Under the pieces are notes generated by a model. It worked only from the letters and a program-made list of their open reading frames with translations. It did not search any database and was not told the DNA's origin. From Thalassobium sp. (GTDB lineage Bacteria > Pseudomonadota > Gammaproteobacteria > Pseudomonadales > Oceanobacteraceae), in assembly GCA_002733205.1 (NCBI GenBank), contig NVUW01000005.1, forward strand, positions 186,001 through 250,000: 64,000 nt of DNA, written 5' to 3'. Position numbers and translations under genes: made by a program. This document shows, piece by piece, positions 43,658-52,186 of this stretch. The number at the start of each line of letters is the position of its first letter. Position 1 is the first letter of the stretch.

Positions 43658-44089
43658 ATGAAAAAATTAATAAATCTTATCCTGTTATCTACAGCGCTGA
43701 TTTCATTCTCAGCAGTATCTGATGAAGAAAAACCTGTTGAAAATCCTGATTTCGACAAGAAGCAGCTGCTTCAGATTCTTCTCCATCACTACCAATCAAT
43801 GACAGTTGCCTGGTTTATAAATAGTCAGTGTTTCATCTTGTCTTACGAAGAAACAAGAGAATATGAGTTCTATGTGGGAGAGCTGAATAAGGTTGCCCAA
43901 CAAGAACAAATTGCTCCTCTCGCACACCTCTATACCATGCAAAGCAATGGTGAGCAGGTCTCAAAAATGGAAAAATACAGGAGTTGTGGAAAGGATGCTG
44001 AAAGTGTAGTGAAAGGAAACTTTTCAATCACCAAGCGATTATATGGCGATATTGTTGGTAGTCGGAAGGGAATAGGTGATGGTGCTTAA
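43658..44089 (+). CDS. Putative periplasmic protein of unknown function
   Basis: This 143-residue protein has a clear signal peptide (MKKLINLILLSTALISFSAVS). The mature part is helical, with three Cys (SQCFILSYEETREYEFYV, SCGKDAES) and no recognised domain. The preferred start is 43658, immediately before the signal peptide; an in-frame ATG at 43643 is possible. It belongs to the low-GC island between the two transposase remnants. Confidence 0.6.
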   Translation: MKKLINLILLSTALISFSAVSDEEKPVENPDFDKKQLLQILLHHYQSMTVAWFINSQCFILSYEETREYEFYVGELNKVAQQEQIAPLAHLYTMQSNGEQVSKMEKYRSCGKDAESVVKGNFSITKRLYGDIVGSRKGIGDGA

Positions 44090-44229
44090 TCCTGGGAGTT
44101 CTCAGATCAGTGCTGGGCCTGCGAAAATTTCTCATGTGTTCATACTATGATTAATGGATTATTCTGACTGATAGGATGTGGCTTTTTCAATATTGAATAG
44201 GTTGAGAATTCTTGTGTGGGAGGTTTTGT

Positions 44230-44445
44230 ATGATGGATCTTGCAGTTGTGGTGTTTTTTTCGGGAAGTATTGCTCTTTCTCTGTATATACGGAGAGTAAA
44301 TGATCTTACTTATCGTGAGACATTTCTGGTTGCTACTGGTTTTCTCAGGTGTAAACGTAACTGGAAGATAAATGTTGGTCATTTTCTTCTTTTTGTAATT
44401 CCTGCAGCCATTGTTTTTTATGAAATAGAAAGTCGGAAGTTTTAA
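44230..44445 (+). CDS. Small membrane protein of unknown function
   Basis: This 71-residue protein has two hydrophobic segments, LAVVVFFSGSIALSLYI (about 4-20) and INVGHFLLFVIPAAIVFYEI (about 47-66), separated by a basic loop with RRVNDLTYRETFL. GGGAGG lies 6 nt before the ATG at 44230, which supports translation. No family is recognised. It follows the secreted-protein gene at 43658 within the island. Confidence 0.55.
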   Translation: MMDLAVVVFFSGSIALSLYIRRVNDLTYRETFLVATGFLRCKRNWKINVGHFLLFVIPAAIVFYEIESRKF

Positions 44446-44530
44446 ATATCCAGAATCATTACGATTAATTGATTTTTATAAAAAGATGCACAGGATACCC
44501 AGTCTAAGGTTTCCATAAATAAGGGCAATT

Positions 44531-44566
44531 ATGAAAAGTTTAATTTTTCTTTTAATATTCACCTGA
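44531..44566 (+). pseudogene. Gene start (signal peptide) cut off by the transposase remnant
   Basis: ATG AAA AGT starts a frame MKSLIFLLIFT and then hits TGA exactly where the transposase-like sequence begins. This looks like the beginning of another exported protein whose body was lost when the element inserted or deleted. It is short, so coincidence is possible. Confidence 0.35.
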
Positions 44567-44805
44567 CGCAGCTGCTGTTCGCTTCCGGCGAAGGTGCTGA
44601 AGCACTGCCCGAACTGTGCGTCATGGCCAGCCACTGCCCTTCATCGATTCCCATTTGCTCCGGATATTTGTGCTTTCTGCTGGAATATAACCGCACTTAT
44701 CTCCGCAGATAATCTGCCTCTTGTATCAATCAGTTCCCGATAATCCGTTAAATAGAGCGGAATACCCATAATCATGTTGCCGCGTGGATTACCGGCAAAA
44801 TGGAG
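44561..44805 (-). pseudogene. Remnant of a Y1 (REP-associated tyrosine) transposase, copy 2
   Basis: The minus strand reads LLHFAGNPRGNMIMGIPLYL, then TDYRELIDTRGR, matching in style the conserved C-terminal FAGNPR...MGIP..LTDYLELVD..GR region of the family. After a frame change it reads PEQMGIDEGQWLAMTHS, and after another AQFGQCFSTFAGSEQQLRQ. At least two frameshifts and the missing catalytic part show decay. Together with copy 1 it frames the 43-44.5 kb set of small secreted proteins. Confidence 0.65.
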
Positions 44806-44910
44806 CAGCTACTTAGCCTGCTGATTCAGATTGTTTGGCTGAGCCGCCGATGCATTCCCGAGATGTTTTTGTCTTTGTGGTTTCTGGCCTCATTCTGCGG
44901 ATGTTTACTT

Positions 44911-44945
44911 ATAGTACGCAGCCATATAGTATGGCGCCGTACTAT
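44911..44945. promoter_or_regulatory. 35-bp palindrome over the marR promoter
   Basis: ATAGTACGCAGCCATA and TATGGCGCCGTACTAT, separated by TAG, are inverted repeats matching at 14 of 16 positions. The palindrome contains TATAGT (44925-44930), a likely -10, and ends 19 bp before the MarR start codon. It is a good candidate for the autoregulatory operator. Confidence 0.65.
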
Positions 44946-44964
44946 ATTTGAGGATCGTACAGCC

Positions 44965-45492
44965 ATGATGACTCTGGAACAAAAACACCTGGCACTGCTG
45001 GGTGAGGCGGAGCGCTGCGGGCAAAGCGGCATCGGGAGCATGCGCATGTGTTTCGAGGTTCTGACGCTGGCTTCAGCCATTGACCGGTCTTGTGCTGCGC
45101 GCCTGGCTCCCCATTGCCTTTCAGAAGGTAAATTCGTGCTGTTGTTTTTGTTACGGGACGCCCCGGAAGGGCTGGCGCCGCATGAGCTTGCCAAGAGAGC
45201 GGGTGTTACCCGTGCTACGGTCACCGGGCTGCTCGATGGGTTACAGCGTGATGGCTACCTTGAGCGCCATCATGACTCCAGAGACCGGCGCAGCGTGTCG
45301 GTACGCCTGACGCCCAAAGGTGAGGCGACTGCTCAGCAACTGTTCTGTGAACATAACCAGTGGATCAGTTCGCTGTTTGCAGAGTTTGATCCGCAGGAGC
45401 TGGCGACCCTGAGTTCTTTGCTTAAACGCGCCTGGACAAACCTCAGATCGCAGGATGAGGAACGCAGCGCTATGGCCGGAGAGCGCGGATGA
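44965..45492 (+). CDS. MarR-family transcriptional regulator
   Basis: This 175-residue protein has a winged-helix core with LSEGKFVLLFLLRDAPEGLAPHELAKRAGVTRATVTGLLDGLQRDGYLERHHDSRDRRSVSVRLTPKG, the typical MarR DNA-binding region including the DxRDRR wing. The upstream open frame to 44800 contains the operator and is not coding; the two adjacent ATGs at 44965 and 44968 are the start. It overlaps the AlkD-like gene by 4 nt. It probably represses its operon through the 35-bp palindrome until an effector, perhaps an alkylating or oxidising compound, releases it. Confidence 0.88.
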   Translation: MMTLEQKHLALLGEAERCGQSGIGSMRMCFEVLTLASAIDRSCAARLAPHCLSEGKFVLLFLLRDAPEGLAPHELAKRAGVTRATVTGLLDGLQRDGYLERHHDSRDRRSVSVRLTPKGEATAQQLFCEHNQWISSLFAEFDPQELATLSSLLKRAWTNLRSQDEERSAMAGERG

Positions 45493-46265
45493 GTACCAAT
45501 AGACCGAATCAACGGATGTCAGATATTGAGCCATCCCGCCTTGCACAGCTGAATCAGGGCACGGCAGAAGCAGCGACGCTGACTGAATGTCTGGCGGTGA
45601 ATTTTGCGCTGCTGATGCGTTCCGTTGTGCCCGAAGCCGCAGAGGATGCGTTTGCCACGATGCAGGAGGCGGCCGGAGAAGGCATTACACGACGTATGTC
45701 TCTGGCGGCGCGTCTGATTCTGCAGTACCGGGGAATGGCTGCCGTTGAGACACTACAGCATCACCCCTCTGATACTGTCCGAGGCTGGGCTTGTTTTATG
45801 ATTGGTGAAGACGAAGGTCATAGCCTGTCTGAGCGGCTTTGTATGATTCGTGCTCTGGCTGATGACCATCACTTCGGCGTGCGCGAATGGGCCTGGCTGG
45901 CTGTGCGCCCTCATTTTGCTGACAGTCTGCACTCTGCTGTTGAACAGCTTGCCAGCTGGACGGCGGAGCCATCCGAACGCTTGCGGCGTTTCGCCTGCGA
46001 AGCCATCAGACCGCGCGGTGTTTGGTGCAAGCATCTTAAGCCGCTGCGCCAACAGCCTGAAATCGCATTACCGGTTCTTGAACCGCTCAGGGCTGACCCT
46101 GCGCCTTACGTACAAGACTCCGTGGGTAATTGGCTGAACGACGCCAGTAAAGATCAACCGGACTGGGTACAGGATCTTTGTGCGCGCTGGTCTATCGAAA
46201 GTTCTGCACCGGCAACCGCCCGAATTTGTAAATGCGCACTGCGCACCATTAACCGTATCCGTTAA
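45489..46265 (+). CDS. DNA alkylation repair / AlkD-like HEAT-repeat protein
   Basis: This 258-residue all-helical protein has repeated HEAT-like helices. Signature segments are VRGWACFMIGEDE, FGVREWAWLAVRPHF, RLRRFACEAIRPRGVWCKHLK and PYVQDSVGNWLNDASKDQPDWV, the last typical of AlkD-like proteins. AlkD glycosylases remove bulky cationic alkyl-bases without base flipping. Whether the catalytic residues are all present cannot be judged by eye. Its start overlaps the MarR gene (ATGA), so it is translated with its regulator. Confidence 0.8.
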   Translation: MSTNRPNQRMSDIEPSRLAQLNQGTAEAATLTECLAVNFALLMRSVVPEAAEDAFATMQEAAGEGITRRMSLAARLILQYRGMAAVETLQHHPSDTVRGWACFMIGEDEGHSLSERLCMIRALADDHHFGVREWAWLAVRPHFADSLHSAVEQLASWTAEPSERLRRFACEAIRPRGVWCKHLKPLRQQPEIALPVLEPLRADPAPYVQDSVGNWLNDASKDQPDWVQDLCARWSIESSAPATARICKCALRTINRIR

Positions 46266-46284
46266 TCTGAAAAAGGATGTCTGC

Positions 46285-46626
46285 ATGGCCCATTATCTTG
46301 CTGAACTTTATACCCCGAAGCCGGCCTGGCTGGCACTGAGCGCTGATGCCCGTCGTCAGTTTTTTGCAACCATCGGCGCAGGTATGTCTGAATTATCCAG
46401 CCTTGGCGTGGAAGCAATTACCCTGGGGGAAACCGATGCTGCAACGTTGCATGCTGCGCCCTGGCAATTTTTTGCGCTTTGGCAAGCGCCAGATAAAGCG
46501 GCGATAGATGCTCTGGTTGCCGGTATCGCCGCATCGGGCTGGCATGATTATTTTGAAACGATCAACGCCTCTGGGGTAGGGGGTGATTTTAATGAGCATC
46601 TTGCACAGCTTGCGGCGCTGGACTGA
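46285..46626 (+). CDS. DUF6616-like small protein
   Basis: This 113-residue protein is probably a ferredoxin-like alpha/beta barrel: MAHYLAELYTPKPAWLALSADARRQFFATIGAGM, WQFFALWQAPDKAAIDALVAGIAASGWHDYFETINASGV. The pattern resembles the DUF6616 family and other small stress-related dimeric barrels. Start 46285 has AAAAAGGATG upstream; the longer frame from 46180 shadows the AlkD-like gene. It is the third gene of the MarR operon, followed by a terminator. Function is unknown. Confidence 0.75.
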   Translation: MAHYLAELYTPKPAWLALSADARRQFFATIGAGMSELSSLGVEAITLGETDAATLHAAPWQFFALWQAPDKAAIDALVAGIAASGWHDYFETINASGVGGDFNEHLAQLAALD

Positions 46627-46637
46627 GACAATAAAAA

Positions 46638-46661
46638 GAGCCCATGAATGCATGGGCTTTT
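46638..46661 (+). terminator. Rho-independent terminator of the MarR operon
   Basis: AGCCCATG-aa-TGCATGGGCT followed by TTTTG, 12 bp after the DUF6616-like stop codon. Confidence 0.75.
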
Positions 46662-46700
46662 GTTAGGGCCTGTCGACACAAAGATCTGTTACACGATAAA

Positions 46701-47876
46701 TCAGGCGTACGCTTCTTTCTTCTCACCGTCATCCATCAGGCTGAGTTCCAGCCCGGATGCTGCAGGAGCAGCGGCTTTTTGGGGTGCTGATTTTATTGCT
46801 GTTGGCTTGGCTTCCGGTTTGTTGTCACCCAGTTTAATGCGCAGACGCAGGTTGTTTTCTGAGTCGGCGTTCTTCAGTGCCTGTTCAAGGGTAATCTTGC
46901 CCTGTTTGTACAGGTGATAGAGTGCACCGTCGAAAGTCTGCATGCCGAGGTTTTCGGACTTGTTCATAATCTCTTTGATGGATGGGAAATCGCCTTTAAT
47001 AATCAGATCTTCTACAGTTTTATTGCCCAGCAGTACTTCCACAGCGGCAGCGCGTTTGCCATCAATAGTGGGAATAAGACGCTGGGAAATAATCGCGCGT
47101 ACATTCTGGCCAAGGCCCAATAAAATCTGATTGCGGCGCTCTTCCGGGAACATATTCACAATACGCTCAAAGGCCTGGTTGGCATTGTTAGCATGCAGAG
47201 TGGAAATGGCCAGATGGCCAGTTTCGGCAAAGGCGAGGGCGTGTTCCATGGTTTCGGCGTCGCGGATTTCACCAATCAGAATCACGTCTGGTGCCTGGCG
47301 CAGGGTGTTTTTTAACGCTGCGGCATAGCTTTTGGTATCGGTGCCGACTTCGCGTTGGTTAATAACGCTTTTCTTGTGTTTGTGCACAAATTCAATCGGG
47401 TCTTCGATGGTAATAATATGGCCGTAAGTGGTGGCATTGCGGTGATCAATCAGGGCCGCCAGTGAAGTAGATTTACCAGAACCGGTACCGCCGACAAACA
47501 GAATTAAACCACGCTTGGCAGTAATAACGTCTTTCAGAACCGGTGGCAGGTTAAGCTGGGAAATATCGGGAATTTCGGTATTGATATTACGTGCGACCAG
47601 TGACACTTCGTGCTGCTGTTTAAAAATATTAATTCGGAAGCGACCGGATGAATTGGACATAGCCATATTCAGTTCCATTTCTTCTTCAAATTCCTGACGC
47701 TGTGCCTCTGACATAATGGAATAGGCAATTTTTTCAATATCGCCTGCTCCCAGTACGTCACGGCTGATGGGTTTTAACTGCCCCTGAAATTTTGCGCATG
47801 GTGGAGCACCTTTGCTCAGATAGAGATCAGAGCCATCGTGTTTTGCCAGAAGATGAAGCCAGTTTTCGATGCTCAT
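46701..47876 (-). CDS. pilU: Type IV pilus retraction-type ATPase PilU
   Basis: This 391-residue protein matches PilU: N-terminal PAS-like region LLAKHDGSDLYLSKGAPP, Walker A FVGGTGSGKSTS, Asp box ITIEDPIEFVHKHKKSVINQREVG, Walker B DVILIGEIRDAETMEHALAFAETGH and His box HANNANQAFERIVNMFPEERR. The long Ala/Pro/Lys-rich C-terminus is characteristic of PilU rather than PilT. It hexamerises at the inner membrane and assists PilT in pilus retraction and twitching. Start 47876 has AAGGAG upstream. pilT is not next to it in this window. Confidence 0.95.
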   Translation of the reverse strand: MSIENWLHLLAKHDGSDLYLSKGAPPCAKFQGQLKPISRDVLGAGDIEKIAYSIMSEAQRQEFEEEMELNMAMSNSSGRFRINIFKQQHEVSLVARNINTEIPDISQLNLPPVLKDVITAKRGLILFVGGTGSGKSTSLAALIDHRNATTYGHIITIEDPIEFVHKHKKSVINQREVGTDTKSYAAALKNTLRQAPDVILIGEIRDAETMEHALAFAETGHLAISTLHANNANQAFERIVNMFPEERRNQILLGLGQNVRAIISQRLIPTIDGKRAAAVEVLLGNKTVEDLIIKGDFPSIKEIMNKSENLGMQTFDGALYHLYKQGKITLEQALKNADSENNLRLRIKLGDNKPEAKPTAIKSAPQKAAAPAASGLELSLMDDGEKKEAYA

Positions 47877-48182
47877 GAGCACTCCTTATTTGCAACGCTT
47901 TGTATCTTTTGTTTATGGATTTTTACCCGGGTGCGGATCTTCCGGAATATTCCGCTGATGGAAAAAGACTAGCAGTATGGATGAACTGTTATTCAGCTAT
48001 TATTGCGGCCTTGCTCACAGAATTACGTTGTAACAATGGCGAGAGCTTCACAGAAATGGCCATTACTCCAATAAAAGACAGCAATGTCTTGTTGGCTGCC
48101 GGGCTGTTTGATTTGGACATGCAGCCCGGAGACTCTGGCGGTGAAGTCCGGCAGTGGGTTTTGGTTCTGCGGTGCAGATTTA
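47877..48182. other. Gene-free gap between pilU and a membrane-protein gene
   Basis: About 300 bases. A 98-codon plus-strand frame at 47900 lacks a ribosome binding site, is antisense-like in composition and matches no family. Nothing else is recognised beyond the presumed pilU promoter. Confidence 0.35.
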
Positions 48183-49031
48183 TTATTGCAGCCTGAAATG
48201 CTTGAACAGCGCCTGCCGCACTTCCATATAGTTAATATTCCCGTTCGGTGCGGGCATATCATTAAAGCGGTAATCACTGCCGCGGTATTCCACCTTTACA
48301 TCGCATATTTTTATTGGTGGGCCGCTGGGGGCGCCGCTTTTGCTCTTGGCTCTTACCCATTCGCAGTCGATCACAGAGAAATGTTCATGGCTTATTTTTT
48401 CATACGAAAGCCCGGCGGTACTTTCAATCCAGATAAACGCGGTTAACAGTAGCAGTAGTGGTAAGCACAGGTAGGCATGTCGCAGTACGGTTTTATCATA
48501 GCGGAATGCCAGCCAGGGAGCGGCAACCATATTTCCGACAATAAGTACAAACAATGCGTTATCGCCCAGCATCAGCAATAAGCGTGTATCGCTGAGCGCC
48601 ATCAGCAGCATGGGTGCAATTACCAGAACCTCCAGAATGATGGCGCAGCTGACACGGGTACCGGGGTTGTATGCAAAAAGAGCGAGCAGAACAAGGCTGC
48701 TGCCGAGATACGCCAGGGATAAAAACACCGGTATCGCCAGCGGTGAAATGGCGACCAGGAAAATAGTTTCACGGGCAATATCCAGTGCTGGGATATTCAC
48801 GATAATCAGCGCGCTGAGATAGAGAACGAGCAGAATAATCAGGCTGGCCCACGGAGCATTGAGCATGGCCATAAGCATCCTGCCCAGCACACGGTTGCAA
48901 AAGCCGGTGATATAACTGACTGGTGGCAGCATACGCAGGTCTGTGGTGTCCTGATCAGTAGAGCTCTGGCCAGTCGAGTTCTGATCCGGGGGTTGTTTCT
49001 TTTTCTGTTGCTCAGAGAAATCGGTGTTCAT
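48183..49031 (-). CDS. Uncharacterised multi-helix membrane protein
   Basis: This 282-residue protein has an N-terminal hydrophilic Gln/Lys/Thr-rich tail (about 1-40), then about five membrane helices between 50 and 205 (for example ASLIILLVLYLSALIIVNIP, FLSLAYLGSSLVLLALFAY, YLCLPLLLLLTAFIWIES). A C-terminal domain of about 70 residues follows, with VIDCEWVRAKSKSG and KICDVKVEYRGSDYRFND, in which two Cys could form a disulphide. I do not recognise the family. Likely in the inner membrane. It is transcribed towards pilU. Confidence 0.7.
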   Translation of the reverse strand: MNTDFSEQQKKKQPPDQNSTGQSSTDQDTTDLRMLPPVSYITGFCNRVLGRMLMAMLNAPWASLIILLVLYLSALIIVNIPALDIARETIFLVAISPLAIPVFLSLAYLGSSLVLLALFAYNPGTRVSCAIILEVLVIAPMLLMALSDTRLLLMLGDNALFVLIVGNMVAAPWLAFRYDKTVLRHAYLCLPLLLLLTAFIWIESTAGLSYEKISHEHFSVIDCEWVRAKSKSGAPSGPPIKICDVKVEYRGSDYRFNDMPAPNGNINYMEVRQALFKHFRLQ

Positions 49032-49303
49032 TGTTGTGTTCTTGGCTGAATGTTAGTCGTATTGTCCGAACGCCGTTTAAACCGGATCTGGATATACATG
49101 AAACTACAAAAAATCCGGTTTGCTGTCAGGTTGGCGTAATGGGTATTAACAGGCCTGCGTGATTATGACAGCAGATGTTGGCGGTAAGTGCGACAGCCAT
49201 CGCAAACTACTTGGTAAGTTTGGCTTTTGTCGGATCTTATCTTTACCTCTGTCCGTTAAAACTCTTAAAATCCCTGGGCATTTTTTTGAGTACAGGATAG
49301 CGG

Positions 49304-50287
49304 ATGTTCAGATTCTCTCAGGTTGTGTTGATCGGTTTAGCGGCACTTTTAACCGGTTGTGACCGTGACTTTGCCGAACTGAAGTTTGGCAGCTCTGTGG
49401 TGTCCGATAAGGTTGATTACAGTAACGGCAGTTGGATTAAAGCGGTATATCGCCAGAGTATTGAACAGATTCTGGCCGATGCCGGAGCTGATTCGGATTT
49501 GGTAAAAATATACCATGATAAAGATGATTACCGTGGTCAGACCATACTGCTCAGTACACCGATGTTTGGTGGTATTACAACAGGGCAGAAAACAGCCATT
49601 AAAACAGCAATGGATACCATTATTGCTGGCAGAAGCAACCGCCTGAATGTTCGTTTTACCCCACATCTGCAAGCGCTGGACAGTGAGATAGCGGACACTG
49701 AAAACGAGAGCTACCGTGAGGCAATTGCCTCGCTGGAAGCAGAATACAACACGCAGTTGACGCTTGATGATGTGGCGATTGGTATCGCCTATAACCTGAG
49801 CGATACTTATATGGCTGCGCTGCAGGGTAACAGGGAAAGCAGCGGCGAGGCGCTGTGTACTGTCAGCATGACGCTGTCGCCGTTATTACCTTTCAGTGAT
49901 ATTAAGGTTCTCCAGAAGGATGATCATGGCACCGGCTTTGCGTTGGTAAAAGCGATGAATCGTGGTTTTATCAGCTACGATATTCCGGCGGATATCCATG
50001 TTGATTATCCGTTGTTGCAGACCCGGCTGGACAACAAAGAAGCTTTAATCTCTACCGAGCTGACCAACAGTGATCAGTCGCCGTTAAACCGCCTTACCAT
50101 TAAAACACTGGAAATTCAGGTAGGGCCGATAAAAGAGGTTAAACATCAGCTTGGCAAAATGAATAATATGTCGATTTTTGCTCTTAAAGATACATGCCGG
50201 ACCATGGCTGCAGAGAAGCTGGGGCGGCCCTTTACCTACAGTATGGGAGAGTCGTTTGACCGCCTTGAGTCTGTCCGCTTTTTATAG
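49304..50287 (+). CDS. Putative lipoprotein of unknown function
   Basis: This 327-residue protein has a lipoprotein signal (QVVLIGLAALLTGCDRDF, lipobox LTGC). The mature part contains WIKAVYRQSIEQILADAGAD, ILLSTPMFGGITTGQKTAIKTAMDTI and later beta-rich stretches with a Cys pair (ALCTVS, KDTCRTM). No family is recognised. Asp after the lipid Cys (CD) could favour inner-membrane retention by the E. coli rule, although that rule is not general. Its gene is followed by another exported-protein gene, 133 bp downstream. Confidence 0.7.
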   Translation: MFRFSQVVLIGLAALLTGCDRDFAELKFGSSVVSDKVDYSNGSWIKAVYRQSIEQILADAGADSDLVKIYHDKDDYRGQTILLSTPMFGGITTGQKTAIKTAMDTIIAGRSNRLNVRFTPHLQALDSEIADTENESYREAIASLEAEYNTQLTLDDVAIGIAYNLSDTYMAALQGNRESSGEALCTVSMTLSPLLPFSDIKVLQKDDHGTGFALVKAMNRGFISYDIPADIHVDYPLLQTRLDNKEALISTELTNSDQSPLNRLTIKTLEIQVGPIKEVKHQLGKMNNMSIFALKDTCRTMAAEKLGRPFTYSMGESFDRLESVRFL

Positions 50288-50420
50288 CGGACGATAAGCG
50301 CGCATGAAACAATGTGATCTGTTTTTTTTCATGGCTGAAAAACACTTCAACGAAGCCAACAATCTGCCTGTTAATTTGTGGTAGAGTTTTCCCATTAATT
50401 CTGTCGGGATGGAAGTAAAT

Positions 50421-50885
50421 ATGATCAGAACAGGTGTAATGATGCTGGCTCTGTTGCTGCCTTTAAGCGGTTATGCGGCAGATAAAATCAGAGTGCTGGC
50501 AGAAGGTGAGGAAGCATCCTGTGAGCTGGTATCCAAGCAGGTGTGCTCAACTACCAGTATGAATCCGGAAGAGGAATGTCTGGCCCGGCATAAAAAGCAG
50601 GCAGCTGATGCCGGTGCTGATGCTCTGCTGATTCGTGGGTCAGAAGATTCGCGCCGTAATAAGCCTTCGCTGACCGGTATGAAAACCGTGGTTACCACCA
50701 AAGTGTCGGCAGATTATTACCGTTGTGCTGCAGCGGCTACCGCTGCGGAAACCGTAGTCAAAGACTCTGAGGGTTGGAGTACCGTAGAGAAGCGTTTACT
50801 GGTGCTGGAATCGCTGAAATCCAAAGGCCTGATTTCGGATGCGGAATACCAGTTAAAGCGTCAGGATATCCTTAAAGACCTGTAA
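50421..50885 (+). CDS. Exported protein with C-terminal SHOCT domain
   Basis: This 154-residue protein has a signal peptide (MIRTGVMMLALLLPLSGYAA), and a mature domain with CELVSKQVCSTTSMNPEEECLARHKKQAADAGADALLI. This resembles the DUF4156/RcsF-like fold of small disulphide-containing envelope proteins. The C-terminal SHOCT motif VEKRLLVLESLKSKGLISDAEYQLKRQDIL is clear. SHOCT domains mediate oligomerisation. Start 50421 is chosen just before the signal; ATG 50409 is an alternative. Function is unknown; a sensory or scaffolding envelope role is plausible. Confidence 0.75.
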   Translation: MIRTGVMMLALLLPLSGYAADKIRVLAEGEEASCELVSKQVCSTTSMNPEEECLARHKKQAADAGADALLIRGSEDSRRNKPSLTGMKTVVTTKVSADYYRCAAAATAAETVVKDSEGWSTVEKRLLVLESLKSKGLISDAEYQLKRQDILKDL

Positions 50886-50947
50886 TTTCTAACGTCAGTT
50901 CGCCGTGTTAACAGGAGGCTAACACGGCGGGTTAATGATGCTCTTTT

Positions 50948-51259
50948 TTATTGCCTGCAATACGCTGCCCATTCCTTCAGTGCTGTCAGCACCAGCGGAA
51001 AGGGCAGGGTCGCCGGGGTCAGATTGTCGCCCGGATATAAACACTCCAGTAAAAAGCCTTCCGGGCAGCATTCAAACTCATAGCCGTTACCGCAGCCGGA
51101 AAATTCTTTAATTTTTCCTGTGGTATAGCGCCGGATACCAGTAATCAGTTCTTCTGCCTGTGTGGCTGAATGCTGTACGTCCAGAACCAGAAAACCCTGT
51201 AATGCCTGATGCGCGGGGCTGGCGTCATAGCTGCTCCAGCGGAAGGTTTCGCTGTTCAT
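50948..51259 (-). CDS. Small protein overlapping an EndoU-like nuclease gene, candidate immunity protein
   Basis: This 103-residue cytosolic protein includes FRWSSYDASPAHQALQGFLVLDVQHSATQAEELI, FSGCGNGYEFECCPEGFLLECLYPGD and PFPLVLTALKEWAAYC. I recognise no family. Its ATG overlaps the stop codon of the upstream EndoU-like nuclease by one base (TAATG), a tight coupling seen in toxin-immunity pairs. It is acidic with no signal peptide, as expected for an immunity protein protecting the cytosol. That role is inference from context only. Confidence 0.65.
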   Translation of the reverse strand: MNSETFRWSSYDASPAHQALQGFLVLDVQHSATQAEELITGIRRYTTGKIKEFSGCGNGYEFECCPEGFLLECLYPGDNLTPATLPFPLVLTALKEWAAYCRQ

Positions 51260-51819
51260 TAATTTTTGTTTGCCTTATAAATCGGAAAGCCGGTATTGAT
51301 TTTGCTGTTATCGTCCGGCAGAACAGCGGTGGCGATTTCGAAATGCTTTGCCGGGAATCCTTTACAGTATTTATTGCCGTTATCGTTATCCGGTGCGTTT
51401 GGGCCGCATTTTGCCCAGCCCGGATTTGCACAGTTGCCGCTGGCGTTTTGCTGTGAATATACAATAGAAGCATTGACCTGAGCCTGGGTGCAGTGATCAG
51501 GGAACATGGAACTGAACGATTTAATATGGGTATTTTTATTAAAACTCAGGGCAATTCTTTTCAGGGTGTAGATGCCGGAGGCATTGGGAGAATCCCCTTT
51601 CTGCGAACTGATGTAATCACTGGGTGGCTGGTTTTGCGGCATGGAATGAAAGCCTTTGGCATTATTTCCTTTCGCCGGTTCACCACAAAAAATATGATGC
51701 TGATTAACCTGCATGCCTTCTATCGGAGCACTCCATTCATTGAGGTTGTTACAGTTAATGCCTTCGGCCATCGACAGGGCTGGCAGTATCAGGGCTGATG
51801 TGAATAGCAGTATTTTCAT
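51259..51819 (-). CDS. EndoU-like nuclease with signal peptide
   Basis: This 186-residue protein has a signal peptide (MKILLFTSALILPALSMAEG). The mature part shows VNQHHIFCGEPAKGNNAKGFHSM, resembling the N-H-IF-GE...GFHS catalytic His region of bacterial EndoU nucleases. Later are KNTHIKSFSSMFPDHCTQAQVNASI and a C-terminal KHFEIATAVLPDDNSKINTGFP. Six or so Cys suggest disulphides after export. EndoU domains cleave RNA and are common toxin tips. Start 51819 has AAGGAAGG upstream; the longer frame to 51960 adds nothing conserved. Whether it acts in the envelope or on competitors is unknown. Confidence 0.7.
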   Translation of the reverse strand: MKILLFTSALILPALSMAEGINCNNLNEWSAPIEGMQVNQHHIFCGEPAKGNNAKGFHSMPQNQPPSDYISSQKGDSPNASGIYTLKRIALSFNKNTHIKSFSSMFPDHCTQAQVNASIVYSQQNASGNCANPGWAKCGPNAPDNDNGNKYCKGFPAKHFEIATAVLPDDNSKINTGFPIYKANKN

Positions 51820-52122
51820 AGAACCTTCCTTGGTGTGTCTTAATATTATCCGGGAGCTTTGCCGGTTGTTATGTATCCGTTTCCCTCCGGACAGGCGGCG
51901 GCCATAAGGCGATTCAGGCACAGACCGCATGCAGGGAATATAGCCCTTTTCTGCGAACAATTTAATCTCTGCCGGAGTTTTAACGCGGCTTTCGGCCTGC
52001 AGGCGGGAAAAGAAGCAGGATCAGGCTGTCAGGCGGCCGGGAATGTCTCATTTCACCTCCTCAGAGGCCTAATCAGCCAGAATTGGTCGTAATACTGAAA
52101 CAGTTTGGCTACAAAACCTCTG

Positions 52123-52150
52123 TTTACACCGAACACATTACCGTTAGACT
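52123..52150 (+). promoter_or_regulatory. Probable promoter of the EmrAB-type efflux operon
   Basis: TTTACA (52123-52128) and TAGACT (52145-52150), separated by 16 bp, lie 36 nt before the start codon. The rest of the 51820-52186 gap has no convincing gene. Confidence 0.45.
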
Positions 52151-52186
52151 GTGCCCCTTTCCGCGCTTTTTACTTCAGGTTTTTTT

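Noticed and set aside
47900..48196. 98-codon plus-strand ORF between pilU and the membrane-protein gene
   Set aside because: No ribosome binding site or homology-like features; overlaps the 3' end of the minus-strand gene.
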